64,000 nucleotides of DNA from Poriferisodalis sp965262965 (lineage in GTDB: Bacteria; Actinomycetota; Acidimicrobiia; Acidimicrobiales; Poriferisodalaceae). Made by a program: the position numbers and the translations under genes. Of the stretch, positions 18,943-28,002 are shown piece after piece (within the stretch, counting starts at the first letter, position 1; every line of letters starts with the position of its first letter). Where the stretch lies: NCBI RefSeq assembly GCF_965262965.1, contig NZ_OZ253573.1, forward strand, positions 1,922,001 through 1,986,000. Reading direction: 5' to 3'. The notes beneath the pieces are model-generated. The model worked only from the letters and a program-made list of their open reading frames with translations. It was not told where the DNA came from and did no database searches.

Positions 18943-20169
18943 TCAGGACCAGGGATCCTCGGGGCCGGGCGGCGGCTTGGGCGCCGGAGTCGTCGCCTGC
19001 GCGATGACCTGGGCAGCCGCGGCCACACCGGAGGCGCCGGTGGGCGCGTCGATGGCCGCGAGCGTGGCCTCGATGGTGCCGAGCGTGCCGAGCAGCATCG
19101 GCGGGTTGAGATGGCCCATGTGCCCGATGCGGAATTCGGCGTCGGCGTTGCCGGTGATGCTGAGCCCCAGCGTGAGGCCCGCTTCGCTCTCGCACGTGGC
19201 ACGCAGCTGCTGCGCCGACACCTCGCCGGTTCTGATCATCGTTACGGAGTTCGACCGATGCGCAGGGTCCAACACGTTCAACTCGAGGCCGCCGGGTGTG
19301 GACCACGCCTCGACCGCTGCGTGTATCGCACTTGCCATCACGCGGTGGCGTTCCCAGACGTTTTCGAGGCCTTCTTCGTCGATCATGTCGAGCGCCTCGG
19401 CGAGGCCCCAGAGGTGCTGGACCGGCGGCGTGCCGCAGAAGATCCAGTAGTGCGCATCGGGATCAGTTCGTCGCGTCCAATCCCAATACGCAGTGCGGAG
19501 ATCGGCTCGCTGGTGGGCCTCCCAGGCCTTGGGTCCGACCCACACCATGCCGAGGCCCGGTGGCACCATCAGGCCCTTCTGACTGCCGGCCACCGTGACG
19601 TCCACACCCCACGCGTCCATCTCGAAGAGTTCGCACCCCAGCGAGGCCACGCAGTCGGCCATCAGCAGGGCCGGGTGGTCGGCGTCGTCCATGGCACGAC
19701 GCACCGCGGCGATGTCGTTGCACACTGACGACGCAGTGTCGGTCTGCGCAACGAGCACTGCGGCGAATTCCCGCCCGACATCGGCTCGCAGCCGTTCAGT
19801 CACGGCATCTGGGTGGATCGCCGCCCGGTCGGCCGCATGCAGCACCTCGAACTTGACGCCGCTCTGAGCCGCCATCTCGGCCCAGTTGGTGGCGAAGTGC
19901 CCCACCTCGAGCACGAGCACCTTGTCGCCACGCGACAGCGTGTTGGTGATGGCCATCTCCCAAGCGCCATGGCCGTTGGAGATGGAGATGTAGGCCCGGT
20001 GCTCGGTGCGGGCCAGAACCGGCAGCCGCTCCAGCAGGGAGTAGGTGAGGTCCACCACCTCGCCTTCGTAGATGTTCGGGATCGAGCGGTGCATGGCCGA
20101 CAGCACCCGGTCGGGAATGACCGACGGGCCGGGAATCATGACCAGCGGACGTCCGTATCGCATCGACAT
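18943..20169 (-). CDS. Class-V aminotransferase, alanine-glyoxylate/serine-pyruvate type
   Basis: This 408-aa PLP enzyme opens LVMIPGPSVIPDRVLSAM, typical of alanine-glyoxylate and serine-pyruvate aminotransferases. The substrate glycine-loop SNGHGAWEMA, the PLP aspartate region ADCVASLG and the PLP-lysine motif VAGSQKGLMVPPGLG are present. The family converts glyoxylate plus an amino donor to glycine, or acts on 2-aminophosphonate-type substrates. The tail after ~385 is Ala/Pro-rich. GGGAG sits five bases before the ATG. It is divergent from a class-III aminotransferase 222 bases away. Confidence 0.85.
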   Translation of the reverse strand: MSMRYGRPLVMIPGPSVIPDRVLSAMHRSIPNIYEGEVVDLTYSLLERLPVLARTEHRAYISISNGHGAWEMAITNTLSRGDKVLVLEVGHFATNWAEMAAQSGVKFEVLHAADRAAIHPDAVTERLRADVGREFAAVLVAQTDTASSVCNDIAAVRRAMDDADHPALLMADCVASLGCELFEMDAWGVDVTVAGSQKGLMVPPGLGMVWVGPKAWEAHQRADLRTAYWDWTRRTDPDAHYWIFCGTPPVQHLWGLAEALDMIDEEGLENVWERHRVMASAIHAAVEAWSTPGGLELNVLDPAHRSNSVTMIRTGEVSAQQLRATCESEAGLTLGLSITGNADAEFRIGHMGHLNPPMLLGTLGTIEATLAAIDAPTGASGVAAAAQVIAQATTPAPKPPPGPEDPWS

Positions 20170-20391
20170 TGCATCTCCCTTCGACGATGACGCAACAACA
20201 GCACACCGCCGAGAACACCAAGCCTACGAACGGCCTGGGCGCTGACCTGCACGCATTCGCATGTCATCTGCCCGCACCTGGCGACACCCGAGCGGCGCTA
20301 CTGACGCATGGACGCAATTGCGGTCCGGTCCGCCATTTGCGGCGGGCGTAGGCTTCGCTCAATCTCCCAGAACAGAAGGCGGAGTTGTTCG
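20170..20391. promoter_or_regulatory. Divergent intergenic region between two aminotransferases
   Basis: This 222-base region separates the leftward class-V and rightward class-III aminotransferase genes. An open frame of the latter extends to 20308 but has no ribosome-binding site there. I see no clear operator. Confidence 0.35.
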
Positions 20392-21621
20392 ATGAGCGGC
20401 AGCGCACTGATCCACCCATTCTCGGTCCTCGCACAGCATGAGAACGAGTACATCAAGATCGTCTCGGGCGAGGGCGTCATCCTGCGCGATGACGCCGGAA
20501 ACGAGTACATCGACGCACTCGCCAGCCTGTGGCTGTGTCAAATCGGCCATGGCAATCGCACCGTCATCGACGCCATCAACGCACAGCTCGAACAACTGCA
20601 GACGTACAACACGTTCGCGCCTTTCTCGAACGGCCCCGCTGTCGAAGTGTCCGAGATGGTGCGTGCGCGCTCTCAGCATCCCGACGGCCGCGTGTTTCTG
20701 GGCTGCTCGGGCTCCGAAGCTGTCGACACGGTGCTGAAGTTCGCTCGGCGAATCCATCAACTGCGCGGCGACGCCGACCGGCAGATCATCGTGCGGCGCA
20801 CCGGCGGCTATCACGGCGTGAACGTCGGCGGCACGAGCGTGCAAGGCATCGAGCCGATCCGATCGGGCTGGGGCGATCTGCTTCCCCACGTGGTCGAGAT
20901 CCCCAACGACGACGTCGAGCCGGCGGCTCAGCTGTTCGCCGAGCACGGCGACCGTATCGCCGCCGTCATCTCCGAGCCCATTCAGGGTGCCGGTGGCGTG
21001 ATCCTGCCGCCGGACGGTTACTTCGAGGGCCTGCGTCGCCTGTGCGATGAGCACGGCGCCCTGCTCATCTTCGACGAGGTGATCTGCGGTTTCGGACGCA
21101 CCGGCTCATGGTTCGGCGGTCAGACCTTCGGCGTGACGCCTGACATGTTCACATTCGCCAAGGGCGTCACCTCGGGCTATATCCCACTGTCGGGCGTCGT
21201 TGTGTCTCGCGAAATCGCCGAATTGCTGGAATCAGACCCCGAGAAGTTCATGCACGGCTACACGTACTCGGGGCATCCCACGGCATGCGCCGCTGGTGTC
21301 GCCAACATCGGCGTCATTGAGTCGGAAGGACTTGTCGAGCGAGCGAGCTACATCGGCACCAAGATGGAAGAAGGCTTCCAGGCGCTGCAAGGCGACGGAA
21401 TGCTCGCGGGCTACCGGGGCCTCGGGGCAATCTGGGCAGCCGATCTCGGCTACGACGCCGCCGAGACTCGTGAAGCGTTTCTCAAGCGCGGCGTCATCTC
21501 GCGTCCGGTCGCGAACGCCCTCATGTTCTGCCCGCCGCTCATCATTTCTGACGCCGAGATCGGGCAGATCTTCGACCGACTCGAAGACGCAATTCGAGCA
21601 ACCTCGCCGGTCACCGCCTAG
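20392..21621 (+). CDS. Class-III (omega) aminotransferase
   Basis: This 409-aa PLP enzyme of fold type I has the class-III hallmarks: GCSGSEAVDTVLKFAR (cofactor phosphate loop), GGYHGVN, the acidic pair in LIFDEVICGFGRTG, and the Schiff-base lysine in TFAKGVTSGYIPLSG. The family transaminates omega-amino acids, taurine, amines or glutamate semialdehyde. The ATG at 20392 has GGAG seven bases upstream. A SnoaL-like protein and a D-aminoacylase-like amidohydrolase follow on the same strand with gaps of 140 and 123 bases, so they could be parts of one amino-compound degradation route. Confidence 0.87.
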   Translation: MSGSALIHPFSVLAQHENEYIKIVSGEGVILRDDAGNEYIDALASLWLCQIGHGNRTVIDAINAQLEQLQTYNTFAPFSNGPAVEVSEMVRARSQHPDGRVFLGCSGSEAVDTVLKFARRIHQLRGDADRQIIVRRTGGYHGVNVGGTSVQGIEPIRSGWGDLLPHVVEIPNDDVEPAAQLFAEHGDRIAAVISEPIQGAGGVILPPDGYFEGLRRLCDEHGALLIFDEVICGFGRTGSWFGGQTFGVTPDMFTFAKGVTSGYIPLSGVVVSREIAELLESDPEKFMHGYTYSGHPTACAAGVANIGVIESEGLVERASYIGTKMEEGFQALQGDGMLAGYRGLGAIWAADLGYDAAETREAFLKRGVISRPVANALMFCPPLIISDAEIGQIFDRLEDAIRATSPVTA

Positions 21622-21761
21622 CTCTGGTTCGCAGGCGCCTCCGGGCAGCTGAGCACGGGCGCGCTCGTCGGTGCGAGACTGAGACAGACGCAACTGGGGC
21701 GGTAAGGCCGGCTCGCCCGGGTTGTGATGCGCGCATGACGGCCGTTGAAAGCTGAGCGACC

Positions 21762-22193
21762 ATGGAGACTGCTGAGACACGGGCGTTGATGGAGCGTTAC
21801 TACGCCGCGCTGACAACGGCCGATCAGAACACGATGCTGGAATGCCTCGACCCTGAAGTCACCTGGGTGCTGCCCCCCACGGCCGCGCAGGGCAATGCCG
21901 TCGACACGATGACGGGGGCAAACGAGGTGGTAGAGGCCTTGGGAGGTCGTGTCGTCAGGCAGACCTTCGACATCTCCCAGCCGATCAGCGTCGAGGTACG
22001 CAGGATGATCGTTGACGGCGGTACCGCCGTGGTGCAGCAGCGGCTGACGGCCACCGCCAAGGCCACTGGCCTCGAGTACGACAACCAGTACTGCTGGGTG
22101 TACGACTGCCGCGACGGCTTGATCGCCCACATGGAGGAATACACCGACACGCTGTACGCAGCACAGCGGATGGGCTGGGACCTCGACGCCTGA
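21762..22193 (+). CDS. SnoaL/NTF2-like protein
   Basis: This 143-aa protein has the alpha+beta barrel pattern of the NTF2-like superfamily: a helical start METAETRALMERYYAALTTA, then a strand containing DPEVTWVLPPTA and a C-terminal sheet ending EEYTDTLYAAQRMGW. Members serve as small isomerases, dehydratases or binding proteins; catalytic residues cannot be assigned. No strong ribosome-binding site is seen before the ATG. Confidence 0.7.
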   Translation: METAETRALMERYYAALTTADQNTMLECLDPEVTWVLPPTAAQGNAVDTMTGANEVVEALGGRVVRQTFDISQPISVEVRRMIVDGGTAVVQQRLTATAKATGLEYDNQYCWVYDCRDGLIAHMEEYTDTLYAAQRMGWDLDA

Positions 22194-22316
22194 CCGACTC
22201 GGCTGTGCCCTCGGGCACGACCACGGCCTCACTCGGCACAATCGATCACCATCAATACCGACCACGATCAATACCGATCAATACAGACAGACCCAAGAGC
22301 ATCAGGAGCGGCTGCC

Positions 22317-24014
22317 GTGAGCACTTACGACATCGTCATCAAGGACGGCATGATCTTCGACGGCACCGGAGCACCCAGGGTGCGCGGCGACGTCGGGATC
22401 GCGGGCAGCAAGATCGCCGCCACAGGGCGTGTCGACGCCCGCGAGGGTGCCAAGGTCGTGGACGCCTCGGGCATGCACATCGCCCCCGGCTTCGTCGACC
22501 TGCACACCCACTACGACGCGCAGGTGTTCTGGGACCCCTACTGCACGCTGTCGGGCTGGCACGGCATTACGTCGGTGGCCATCGGCAACTGCGGCTTCGG
22601 ATTCGCCCCAGTCGACCCCGACATGCGCGAGTACGCCATGCGCTCGATGACCCGGGTCGAGGCCATTCCCTACGAATCGATGCGCCAAGGCATGCCGTGG
22701 GACTGGGTGACGTTCCCGGAATACCTCGACAGCCTCGAGCGCACCCCCAAGGCGCTCAACATCCTGCCGTACGTGCCGATCGGGCCGATGCTGGTGATGG
22801 TGCTGGGTCTCGACGACGCCAAGGACGGCCGCATGCCGACGGTGGGCGAGCACGAGATGCTGGCCAAGCTGGTACACGAGGCGATGGATGCGGGCGGTTG
22901 TGGCTGGTCTGCCCAGCGGCTGCCTCCGACCGGTCCCGCCGCGGTACAGCGCGACTGGGACGGCACGCCGATGCCGACCGACATGATGAACGACGAGACA
23001 GCACTGGTGCTGGCCCGGGTTCTGGCCGAGCGCAACGAGGGCGTCGTGCAGATGACGCTCACGAGCGGCAACGTGGCCCACGACCTCGCCCACCTCGAGG
23101 AGATCGCATCGATCAGCGGCCGTCCTCTGCTGCACAACGTGGTGCAGGCGTTCGAGGACAAGCCGAACATCCACCGCCGCCAGATCGAATGGCTGGAACG
23201 CTGCCGCGAGCAGGGCGTACCGGTTTACGGCCAGGGCGTCACCAGCGATGCGGGCTTCACCTTCACCCTCGAAGACTGGAACCTCTACGACGACTCCGAG
23301 GCCTGGATGGAAGCCTGCATGGGCGACAAGGCCGAACGGCTGGTGAAGATGGCCGATCCGCAGCGTCGTCAGGCGCTCAAGGACACGCTGCCCCGTACGG
23401 CGACCGCGCCGCTCGAGACCGTGACGATCCTGTCGCCGCGCACCGAATCGACCGAGCGGTACCGGGAGATGTCGGTGGGCCAAGCGGCCGAGATTGCCGG
23501 CAAGCACCCAGTGGATCTCATGCTCGACGTGGCGGTGACCGACGGGCTGGACACGCTGTTCTTCGTGGCGCCGCCGCAGGGCAACTCAAACCTGCTGCGT
23601 GACGTGGTGCAGTACCCGCACATGCTGTTCGGCGTGTCCGACGGCGGGGCGCACACCAAATTCCTCACGGCGGGCCGCTACCCCACCGAGACGCTGACCT
23701 CCCACGTGCGCGAGAACCACTGGATTACCTACGAGGAAGCCCACCGGCGCCTGTCGGCGCTGCCCGCACAGCTCGCCGGGTTCCGTGACCGGGGCCTGAT
23801 CCGCCACGGCGGACCCGCAGACGTGCTGGTGTACGACCCGGAGAACCTCGAGATCGGGCCCAACGAGGTCGTCCACGATCTTCCGGGCGGCGAGTGGCGG
23901 CGAGTCCAGCGGGCCAGCGGTTACCGCAGCGTCATCGTGAACGGCCAGGAAACCATCTCCGAAGACACCCAAACCGAGACCTACAGCGGCCAGCTCCTCC
24001 GCCACGGCGGCTGA
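22317..24014 (+). CDS. Amidohydrolase, N-acyl-D-amino-acid deacylase type
   Basis: This 565-aa metal-dependent amidohydrolase has the composite N-terminal beta-sandwich (YDIVIKDGMIFDGTG) and the metal motif VDLHTHYDAQ. It then has the long barrel typical of D-aminoacylases and dihydropyrimidinase-like enzymes, with SDGGAHTKF near residue 440 and the returning sandwich strand with DVLVYDPENLEIGPNEVVHD. It probably hydrolyses an N-acyl or cyclic amide. The GTG start has AGGAG nine bases upstream. The length fits the family. Confidence 0.85.
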   Translation: MSTYDIVIKDGMIFDGTGAPRVRGDVGIAGSKIAATGRVDAREGAKVVDASGMHIAPGFVDLHTHYDAQVFWDPYCTLSGWHGITSVAIGNCGFGFAPVDPDMREYAMRSMTRVEAIPYESMRQGMPWDWVTFPEYLDSLERTPKALNILPYVPIGPMLVMVLGLDDAKDGRMPTVGEHEMLAKLVHEAMDAGGCGWSAQRLPPTGPAAVQRDWDGTPMPTDMMNDETALVLARVLAERNEGVVQMTLTSGNVAHDLAHLEEIASISGRPLLHNVVQAFEDKPNIHRRQIEWLERCREQGVPVYGQGVTSDAGFTFTLEDWNLYDDSEAWMEACMGDKAERLVKMADPQRRQALKDTLPRTATAPLETVTILSPRTESTERYREMSVGQAAEIAGKHPVDLMLDVAVTDGLDTLFFVAPPQGNSNLLRDVVQYPHMLFGVSDGGAHTKFLTAGRYPTETLTSHVRENHWITYEEAHRRLSALPAQLAGFRDRGLIRHGGPADVLVYDPENLEIGPNEVVHDLPGGEWRRVQRASGYRSVIVNGQETISEDTQTETYSGQLLRHGG

Positions 24015-24171
24015 GCGGCCCCAGCAAGAATTCTCCTTGCACCGCGGCCCATAGCGGCGGTGCCGCTACATTGATGGCACACCCACCTGCGAACATACGT
24101 AGCGGAGCCCACGCCCAAAGCAGGTGCGCCGACGCCAGTCAGCACGCTTGGCACAACGACGAGGCGCACCG

Positions 24172-24378
24172 ATGAGCGACACAGACACGCAGTACGACGA
24201 CATCGAGGTGATCGTGCTGAACGACGACGAGGTGCGCATCGCGGTCGACAACGCGCTCGCCGAGGCCGGTTGCACATGGGAAGAACTCCAAGCACAGGCG
24301 GCGGAGGGGTGCTTCACAAGCGAACTCGCTCGGCGCACTTGGTTCATCGTCTCGACTTTTGAGCCGTCAACCGCCTGA
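24172..24378 (+). CDS. Small acidic protein of unknown function
   Basis: This 68-aa acidic protein begins MSDTDTQYDDIEVIVLNDDE. Its middle, ALAEAGCTWEELQAQAAEG, looks like a helical region, and the end reads RRTWFIVSTF. It overlaps the next gene by 20 bases, indicating coupled translation. I recognise no family; the size, charge and overlap would suit an antitoxin or an accessory subunit. An open frame extends upstream to 24124 but the conserved-looking part starts at 24172. Confidence 0.6.
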   Translation: MSDTDTQYDDIEVIVLNDDEVRIAVDNALAEAGCTWEELQAQAAEGCFTSELARRTWFIVSTFEPSTA

Positions 24379-25033
24379 CCTGCCGAGACAGGCCAGAGCC
24401 TTCGCGGAAGAACTGACCGCAACGCTCAACGGCACTGTGACTAACGGCATCCGTCTCTCAGTGATGATGGATGCCTCAGGGCGCGCCGTGATCGGCTACC
24501 GGCTGAAGAAAAGCGACCTCCACGGCGAGGCAATTGACCTGAATCTCGCAAGGTCACCGGCCCGACTCCGGCTGCTTCTCCATCACACGCCCGTGCTCGA
24601 CGAGTCGAATCAGCACCTCACAACAGACAAGAGCTCGTACACACTCGCGACTGCTGACAGCAACTCGGCTGCCCTCACGTACGACTACGTCCGGGATCCA
24701 CCCAACAAGTACCCGGAAGCGCATCTCCACATCGACGGTGAAGCGCAGGGCCTCCAGCGCATGCTCATCTCAAGCGACCGTTCCAAGAACCGACCAGTGC
24801 ACCTCCATTTGCCGGTTGGCGGACGCAGGTGCAGGCCGAGTCTCGAAGATCTGATCGAGTTCTGCATTCTCGAAGAACTGGTAACTCCCCGCCCCAACTG
24901 GCAGAGAGCGCTCGATGCCTCGCGGGACCGGTTCCACCTTCAACAACTGCGTGCTGCAGTGCGCCGCAACCCGGATGAAGCAGCGAGCGTCCAACGCGAC
25001 CTCGGATGGACAGCCTCTGCGCCAAGCGGATAG
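24359..25033 (+). CDS. Unknown protein with HLH-PVGGRR-LEDLIEF motif
   Basis: This 224-aa protein, read from a TTG inside the preceding gene, is not recognised. Visible features are a beta-rich first half, a central AHLHIDGEAQGL and a later segment VHLHLPVGGRRCRPSLED followed by LIEFCILEEL. Two His-x-His units and the Arg-rich loop look like a functional site. It lies between the 68-aa protein (overlapping) and the GIY-YIG gene (9 bases apart), so the three form one unit. The TTG start is the only upstream candidate and is uncertain. Confidence 0.6.
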   Translation: MSRQPPDLPRQARAFAEELTATLNGTVTNGIRLSVMMDASGRAVIGYRLKKSDLHGEAIDLNLARSPARLRLLLHHTPVLDESNQHLTTDKSSYTLATADSNSAALTYDYVRDPPNKYPEAHLHIDGEAQGLQRMLISSDRSKNRPVHLHLPVGGRRCRPSLEDLIEFCILEELVTPRPNWQRALDASRDRFHLQQLRAAVRRNPDEAASVQRDLGWTASAPSG

Positions 25034-25042
25034 GGTCCGCGC

Positions 25043-25636
25043 GTGGTTGCTGAGGGGTACTCGCTGGAAGAGCGAGGCGAGCGAACCCGCGTGAACGTCG
25101 GGGGGCGCATGCGGCGTCCCTGCGGTACTTGGGCAGCATTTCAACGTCACAGGAACCATGGCGAGGAACCCTGTTCAGCGTGCGCCGAGGCCGCGAGCCG
25201 CTGGAAGAAGTACGAAGCGGCACGCAATGAGTACAAGCGCCAACGAAAGGTTGGTGCATCGATGGCCGAGCTCGGTCGACTCAACGAGAAGAGACTCACG
25301 CTTGAACTCGAATATCGGTCTCTTGAGACGCCAGCCGACACACCGCAACCACCAAGCCGCCGCTGGAAGGTCTATCGACTCAGTTTCGAGAACGGTCAGC
25401 AGTACGTGGGCATCACCAGCCGGCTAGTCGGGGTCAGAGTGACAGAGCATGTCTCAGGCGACACGAGACTCACCGGCGGCTCGAAGAAGATGAGCAGGCT
25501 TGTGGCGGCAGGAGTCGACTACAAATTCGAAACACTCGCTTCTGGCTTGACGGAGAGCGAGGCCGAAGCACTCGAGTACGAAGAGATCGCCGAACTGACC
25601 GAGTCTCTCAATGTTCACAAGAGGAGCGGTCCATGA
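25043..25636 (+). CDS. GIY-YIG-like nuclease domain protein with N-terminal zinc-finger-like region
   Basis: This is a 197-aa protein. The N-terminal RRPCGTWAAFQRHRNHGEE is followed by PCSACAEAA, giving a CxxC pair plus an upstream Cys. This resembles the short Cys/His region found in many actinophage and plasmid proteins. A charged helical stretch (~50-95) follows. The C-terminal ~95 residues read WKVYRLSFENGQQYVGIT, then Arg and EH, fitting the GIY-YIG endonuclease core (YR..YVG in place of GIY..YIG), with a Glu-rich final helix where the metal-binding Glu would be. It probably cuts DNA or RNA. It starts 9 bases after the preceding gene. Confidence 0.65.
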   Translation: MVAEGYSLEERGERTRVNVGGRMRRPCGTWAAFQRHRNHGEEPCSACAEAASRWKKYEAARNEYKRQRKVGASMAELGRLNEKRLTLELEYRSLETPADTPQPPSRRWKVYRLSFENGQQYVGITSRLVGVRVTEHVSGDTRLTGGSKKMSRLVAAGVDYKFETLASGLTESEAEALEYEEIAELTESLNVHKRSGP

Positions 25637-25712
25637 ACGCCGCGAACGGCGGCCTCTAATGCGAGACTGGTCGGGCCTACTAGGCGACGGAAACAACAGC
25701 CCAGGGGGAACT

Positions 25713-26873
25713 ATGACGACCTACGCCGGTGAGCGATTCATTCATGACACCGACAGCCACCTCATGGAACCGGTGGACTGGCTGGCGAACTACGCCGATG
25801 GGGCGACTGCTGAGAAGCTGAGAGATCTCAGCCTGGCTGGCGGGGGCGACACGGCCACGCTCGAACTCGTGGAACAGTGCTGGGAGCGGCGCAACGATCC
25901 CGACGAGACGGCGAAGCTGGTGGCCGACGTGGTCAACGGGCCGAAGGGCTACTTCGCCTATGGCTCCATGGATGCCAACGAGCGTGTGGGAGCTCTCGAC
26001 CAGCTGGGATTCGCCAGCCAACTGGTGTTCACGACGTTTGCGCACACCCAGTTCCATGGGCGCAAAGACCTCGACTTGGTGTACGGCGGCGCCTCGGCGC
26101 ACAACCGCGGTATCGCGGACTTCTGCTCGGTCGACCCGCGGCTGCTCGGTGTGGCGTTTGTGCCGCTCGAGGATCCGGAACGGACGATTGAATGCGCCCG
26201 CGAGGCCATCGAGGCTGGGTGTCGGGCTGCGTGGATTCCCCACGGCGTGCCAACTGAGCTGAGCCCGACACATCCGGACTTCGATCCCCTGTGGGCGCTG
26301 CTGTCCGAAGCGAGCGTGCCCGTGCTCATGCACCTGGGGCCCAACGGCGGCAACCAGCTGCCGAAGACGTACCACAACAACGGCCGGAACCCCGGCAAGG
26401 ACTTCGTCGGCGGCGGTGAGAACCTGCGCGCGAAGGATTTCCTGAACCTGTTCCACGATGCCGAGAACCTGCTGTCGTGCATGGTGATGGACGGCATCTT
26501 CGAGCAGTTCCCCGCGTTGCGGTGCGGGCTCATCGAACTAGGTGCGGGGTGGGTGCCGAACCTGCTGCGCTCGCTCGACAACGCCGTCTTGGCGTTCGGA
26601 CGACACGAGCCCGAGTTGGCCAAGCTGACCATGGCCCCCTCGGACTACATCCGGCGCCAAGTGCGATTCACGCCGTGGCACTTCGAGGACGTGGGCTGGC
26701 TGGTGTCGAACTGCGGACCTGAGCTGTTCCTGTTCTCGTCCGACTGGCCGCACCCCGAAGGCGGCCGCGACCCGATCTCCGAGTTCCAGGCTTCGTTTAC
26801 GACAGCTGGGCTCAGCGCAGGCGCCACTTCGCCGTTCTGGGCTGGCAACGCCTCATTCCTGCTCGGCGTCTAG
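25713..26873 (+). CDS. Amidohydrolase-2 family metal-dependent hydrolase
   Basis: This 386-aa TIM-barrel protein belongs to the amidohydrolase-2 family, which includes ACMSD-type decarboxylases and 2-pyrone-4,6-dicarboxylate hydrolases. It opens with DTDSHLMEP, carries PVLMHLGPNGG mid-chain, and ends with the family motif FSSDWPHPEGG bearing the catalytic Asp. AGGGGGAA precedes the ATG at 25713; the longer open frame upstream overlaps the end of the GIY-YIG gene and has no conserved residues. Proteins of this subgroup are often annotated in aromatic or CoA-linked catabolism of actinobacteria; the substrate is unknown. Confidence 0.82.
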   Translation: MTTYAGERFIHDTDSHLMEPVDWLANYADGATAEKLRDLSLAGGGDTATLELVEQCWERRNDPDETAKLVADVVNGPKGYFAYGSMDANERVGALDQLGFASQLVFTTFAHTQFHGRKDLDLVYGGASAHNRGIADFCSVDPRLLGVAFVPLEDPERTIECAREAIEAGCRAAWIPHGVPTELSPTHPDFDPLWALLSEASVPVLMHLGPNGGNQLPKTYHNNGRNPGKDFVGGGENLRAKDFLNLFHDAENLLSCMVMDGIFEQFPALRCGLIELGAGWVPNLLRSLDNAVLAFGRHEPELAKLTMAPSDYIRRQVRFTPWHFEDVGWLVSNCGPELFLFSSDWPHPEGGRDPISEFQASFTTAGLSAGATSPFWAGNASFLLGV

Positions 26874-26969
26874 CGCTGCTGAGGCCCACGCGGGCCGGCG
26901 GTAGATTCAGCCACAGAGCGCTGCGGGAGCCGCGTCCAGCGGCATGAATCGCGGCGCAGGAGAGCAGAC

Positions 26970-27569
26970 ATGGCTGAGAACTCGAACCAACGTGGGCAGT
27001 CCCGTACGGCCCTGCTCGTGGTGGATGTGCAACCGACCTTTTGCGAAGGCGGCGCCTTGCCCGTGGAAGGCGGCAATGACGTGGCCGCGCGAGTGGCGGA
27101 CCTGCTGGCCGGCGAGCACGGCTACGACTTGGTGGTGACTACCCAGGACTGGCACATCGACCCCGGCGACCACTTCAGCAACGAGCCTGATTTCGTCGAC
27201 ACGTGGCCTCCGCACGGCGTGGCCGGCACCGCCGAGGCTGAGTTGCATCCCGCACTCGACCCGGTCGTTGATCGGATTGATGCCAGGCTGCGCAAGGGCA
27301 TGGACGCCGCCGCGTATTCCGGTTTCGAAGGCATCGACGACAACGGTCGGACTCTGGACGACGTGCTGGCCGCTGCGGGCATCACCAACGTCGACGTAGT
27401 TGGGCTGGCATTCGACCACTGCGTGCGCGCCACCGCCGTCGATGCCGCCGCTAACGGCTACGCCACCACGGTGCTTGATGACCTCGTGGCCTCCGTCGCT
27501 CCTGAGACTGACGCCGTCGCGCGCACCCAACTAGCCGACGCCGGAATCACCGTCATCGCCTCTCGCTGA
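26970..27569 (+). CDS. pncA: Isochorismatase-fold hydrolase, nicotinamidase-like
   Basis: This 199-aa cysteine hydrolase carries the triad: Asp in LLVVDVQPTF, Lys in LRKGMD and Cys in GLAFDHCVRATA. The metal-binding region DWHIDPGDHFS, with Asp and two His, is the pattern of nicotinamidase/pyrazinamidase rather than isochorismatase. It would deamidate nicotinamide to nicotinate in NAD salvage. AGGAG precedes the ATG. It converges on the chorismate mutase-like gene with a GC-rich hairpin between them. Confidence 0.8.
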   Translation: MAENSNQRGQSRTALLVVDVQPTFCEGGALPVEGGNDVAARVADLLAGEHGYDLVVTTQDWHIDPGDHFSNEPDFVDTWPPHGVAGTAEAELHPALDPVVDRIDARLRKGMDAAAYSGFEGIDDNGRTLDDVLAAAGITNVDVVGLAFDHCVRATAVDAAANGYATTVLDDLVASVAPETDAVARTQLADAGITVIASR

Positions 27570-27577
27570 GCCGTCAT

Positions 27578-27592
27578 CCCCCGAGCCGGGGG
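27578..27592. terminator. GC hairpin between convergent genes
   Basis: CCCCCG pairs with CGGGGG across a three-base AGC loop, between the stops of two convergent genes. The stem is followed by GTCTTA rather than a run of T, so it may act as a bidirectional or weak terminator. Confidence 0.45.
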
Positions 27593-27595
27593 GTC

Positions 27596-27883
27596 TTAGG
27601 AGTTCGTCTCGGCGATGCGAATGTGGTTGCGGATGACCTCGTCCATTACGAAGTGCACGAACTTCTCGCAGAAGTCGGGGTCGAGGCCCTCTTCGGTGGC
27701 GAGCTGGCGCAACCCGTCGATCTGCTCGTGCTCACGTATCGGATCGACCGGCGGCATTCCATTGGCCGCCTTGTGCATGCCGACGGCGTGCGTGATGCGG
27801 AATCGCTCTGCAAGCAGGCGAACCAGGGCAGCGTCGACCTCGTCGATGCTGCGGCGGTAGGCAGCGAGCTCGTCGTCGGACAT
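27596..27883 (-). CDS. Chorismate mutase type II (AroQ-like)
   Basis: This 95-aa all-helical protein matches the AroQ fold: YRRSIDEVDAALVRLLAERF in helix 1, then the Lys-containing VGMHKAANG and REHEQIDGLRQLA, ending with a helix that includes FVMDEVIRNH. The catalytic Arg and Lys positions of the family are present. It would convert chorismate to prephenate, or act as a salicylate-type lyase relative. The ATG at 27883 is chosen over one at 27916 because the conserved region begins there, although neither has a strong ribosome-binding site. Confidence 0.75.
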   Translation of the reverse strand: MSDDELAAYRRSIDEVDAALVRLLAERFRITHAVGMHKAANGMPPVDPIREHEQIDGLRQLATEEGLDPDFCEKFVHFVMDEVIRNHIRIAETNS

Positions 27884-28002
27884 CGGCCCTGTTTCTAGCC
27901 CATCGAGCCACAACAACCACCGGATCGGCAGCCGACGCCCAGCCGCGCTGTGCCGCTGCGCACTCGGGCGGCACCGGGCATCACTTGGCTACGGTTTGCG
28001 CC

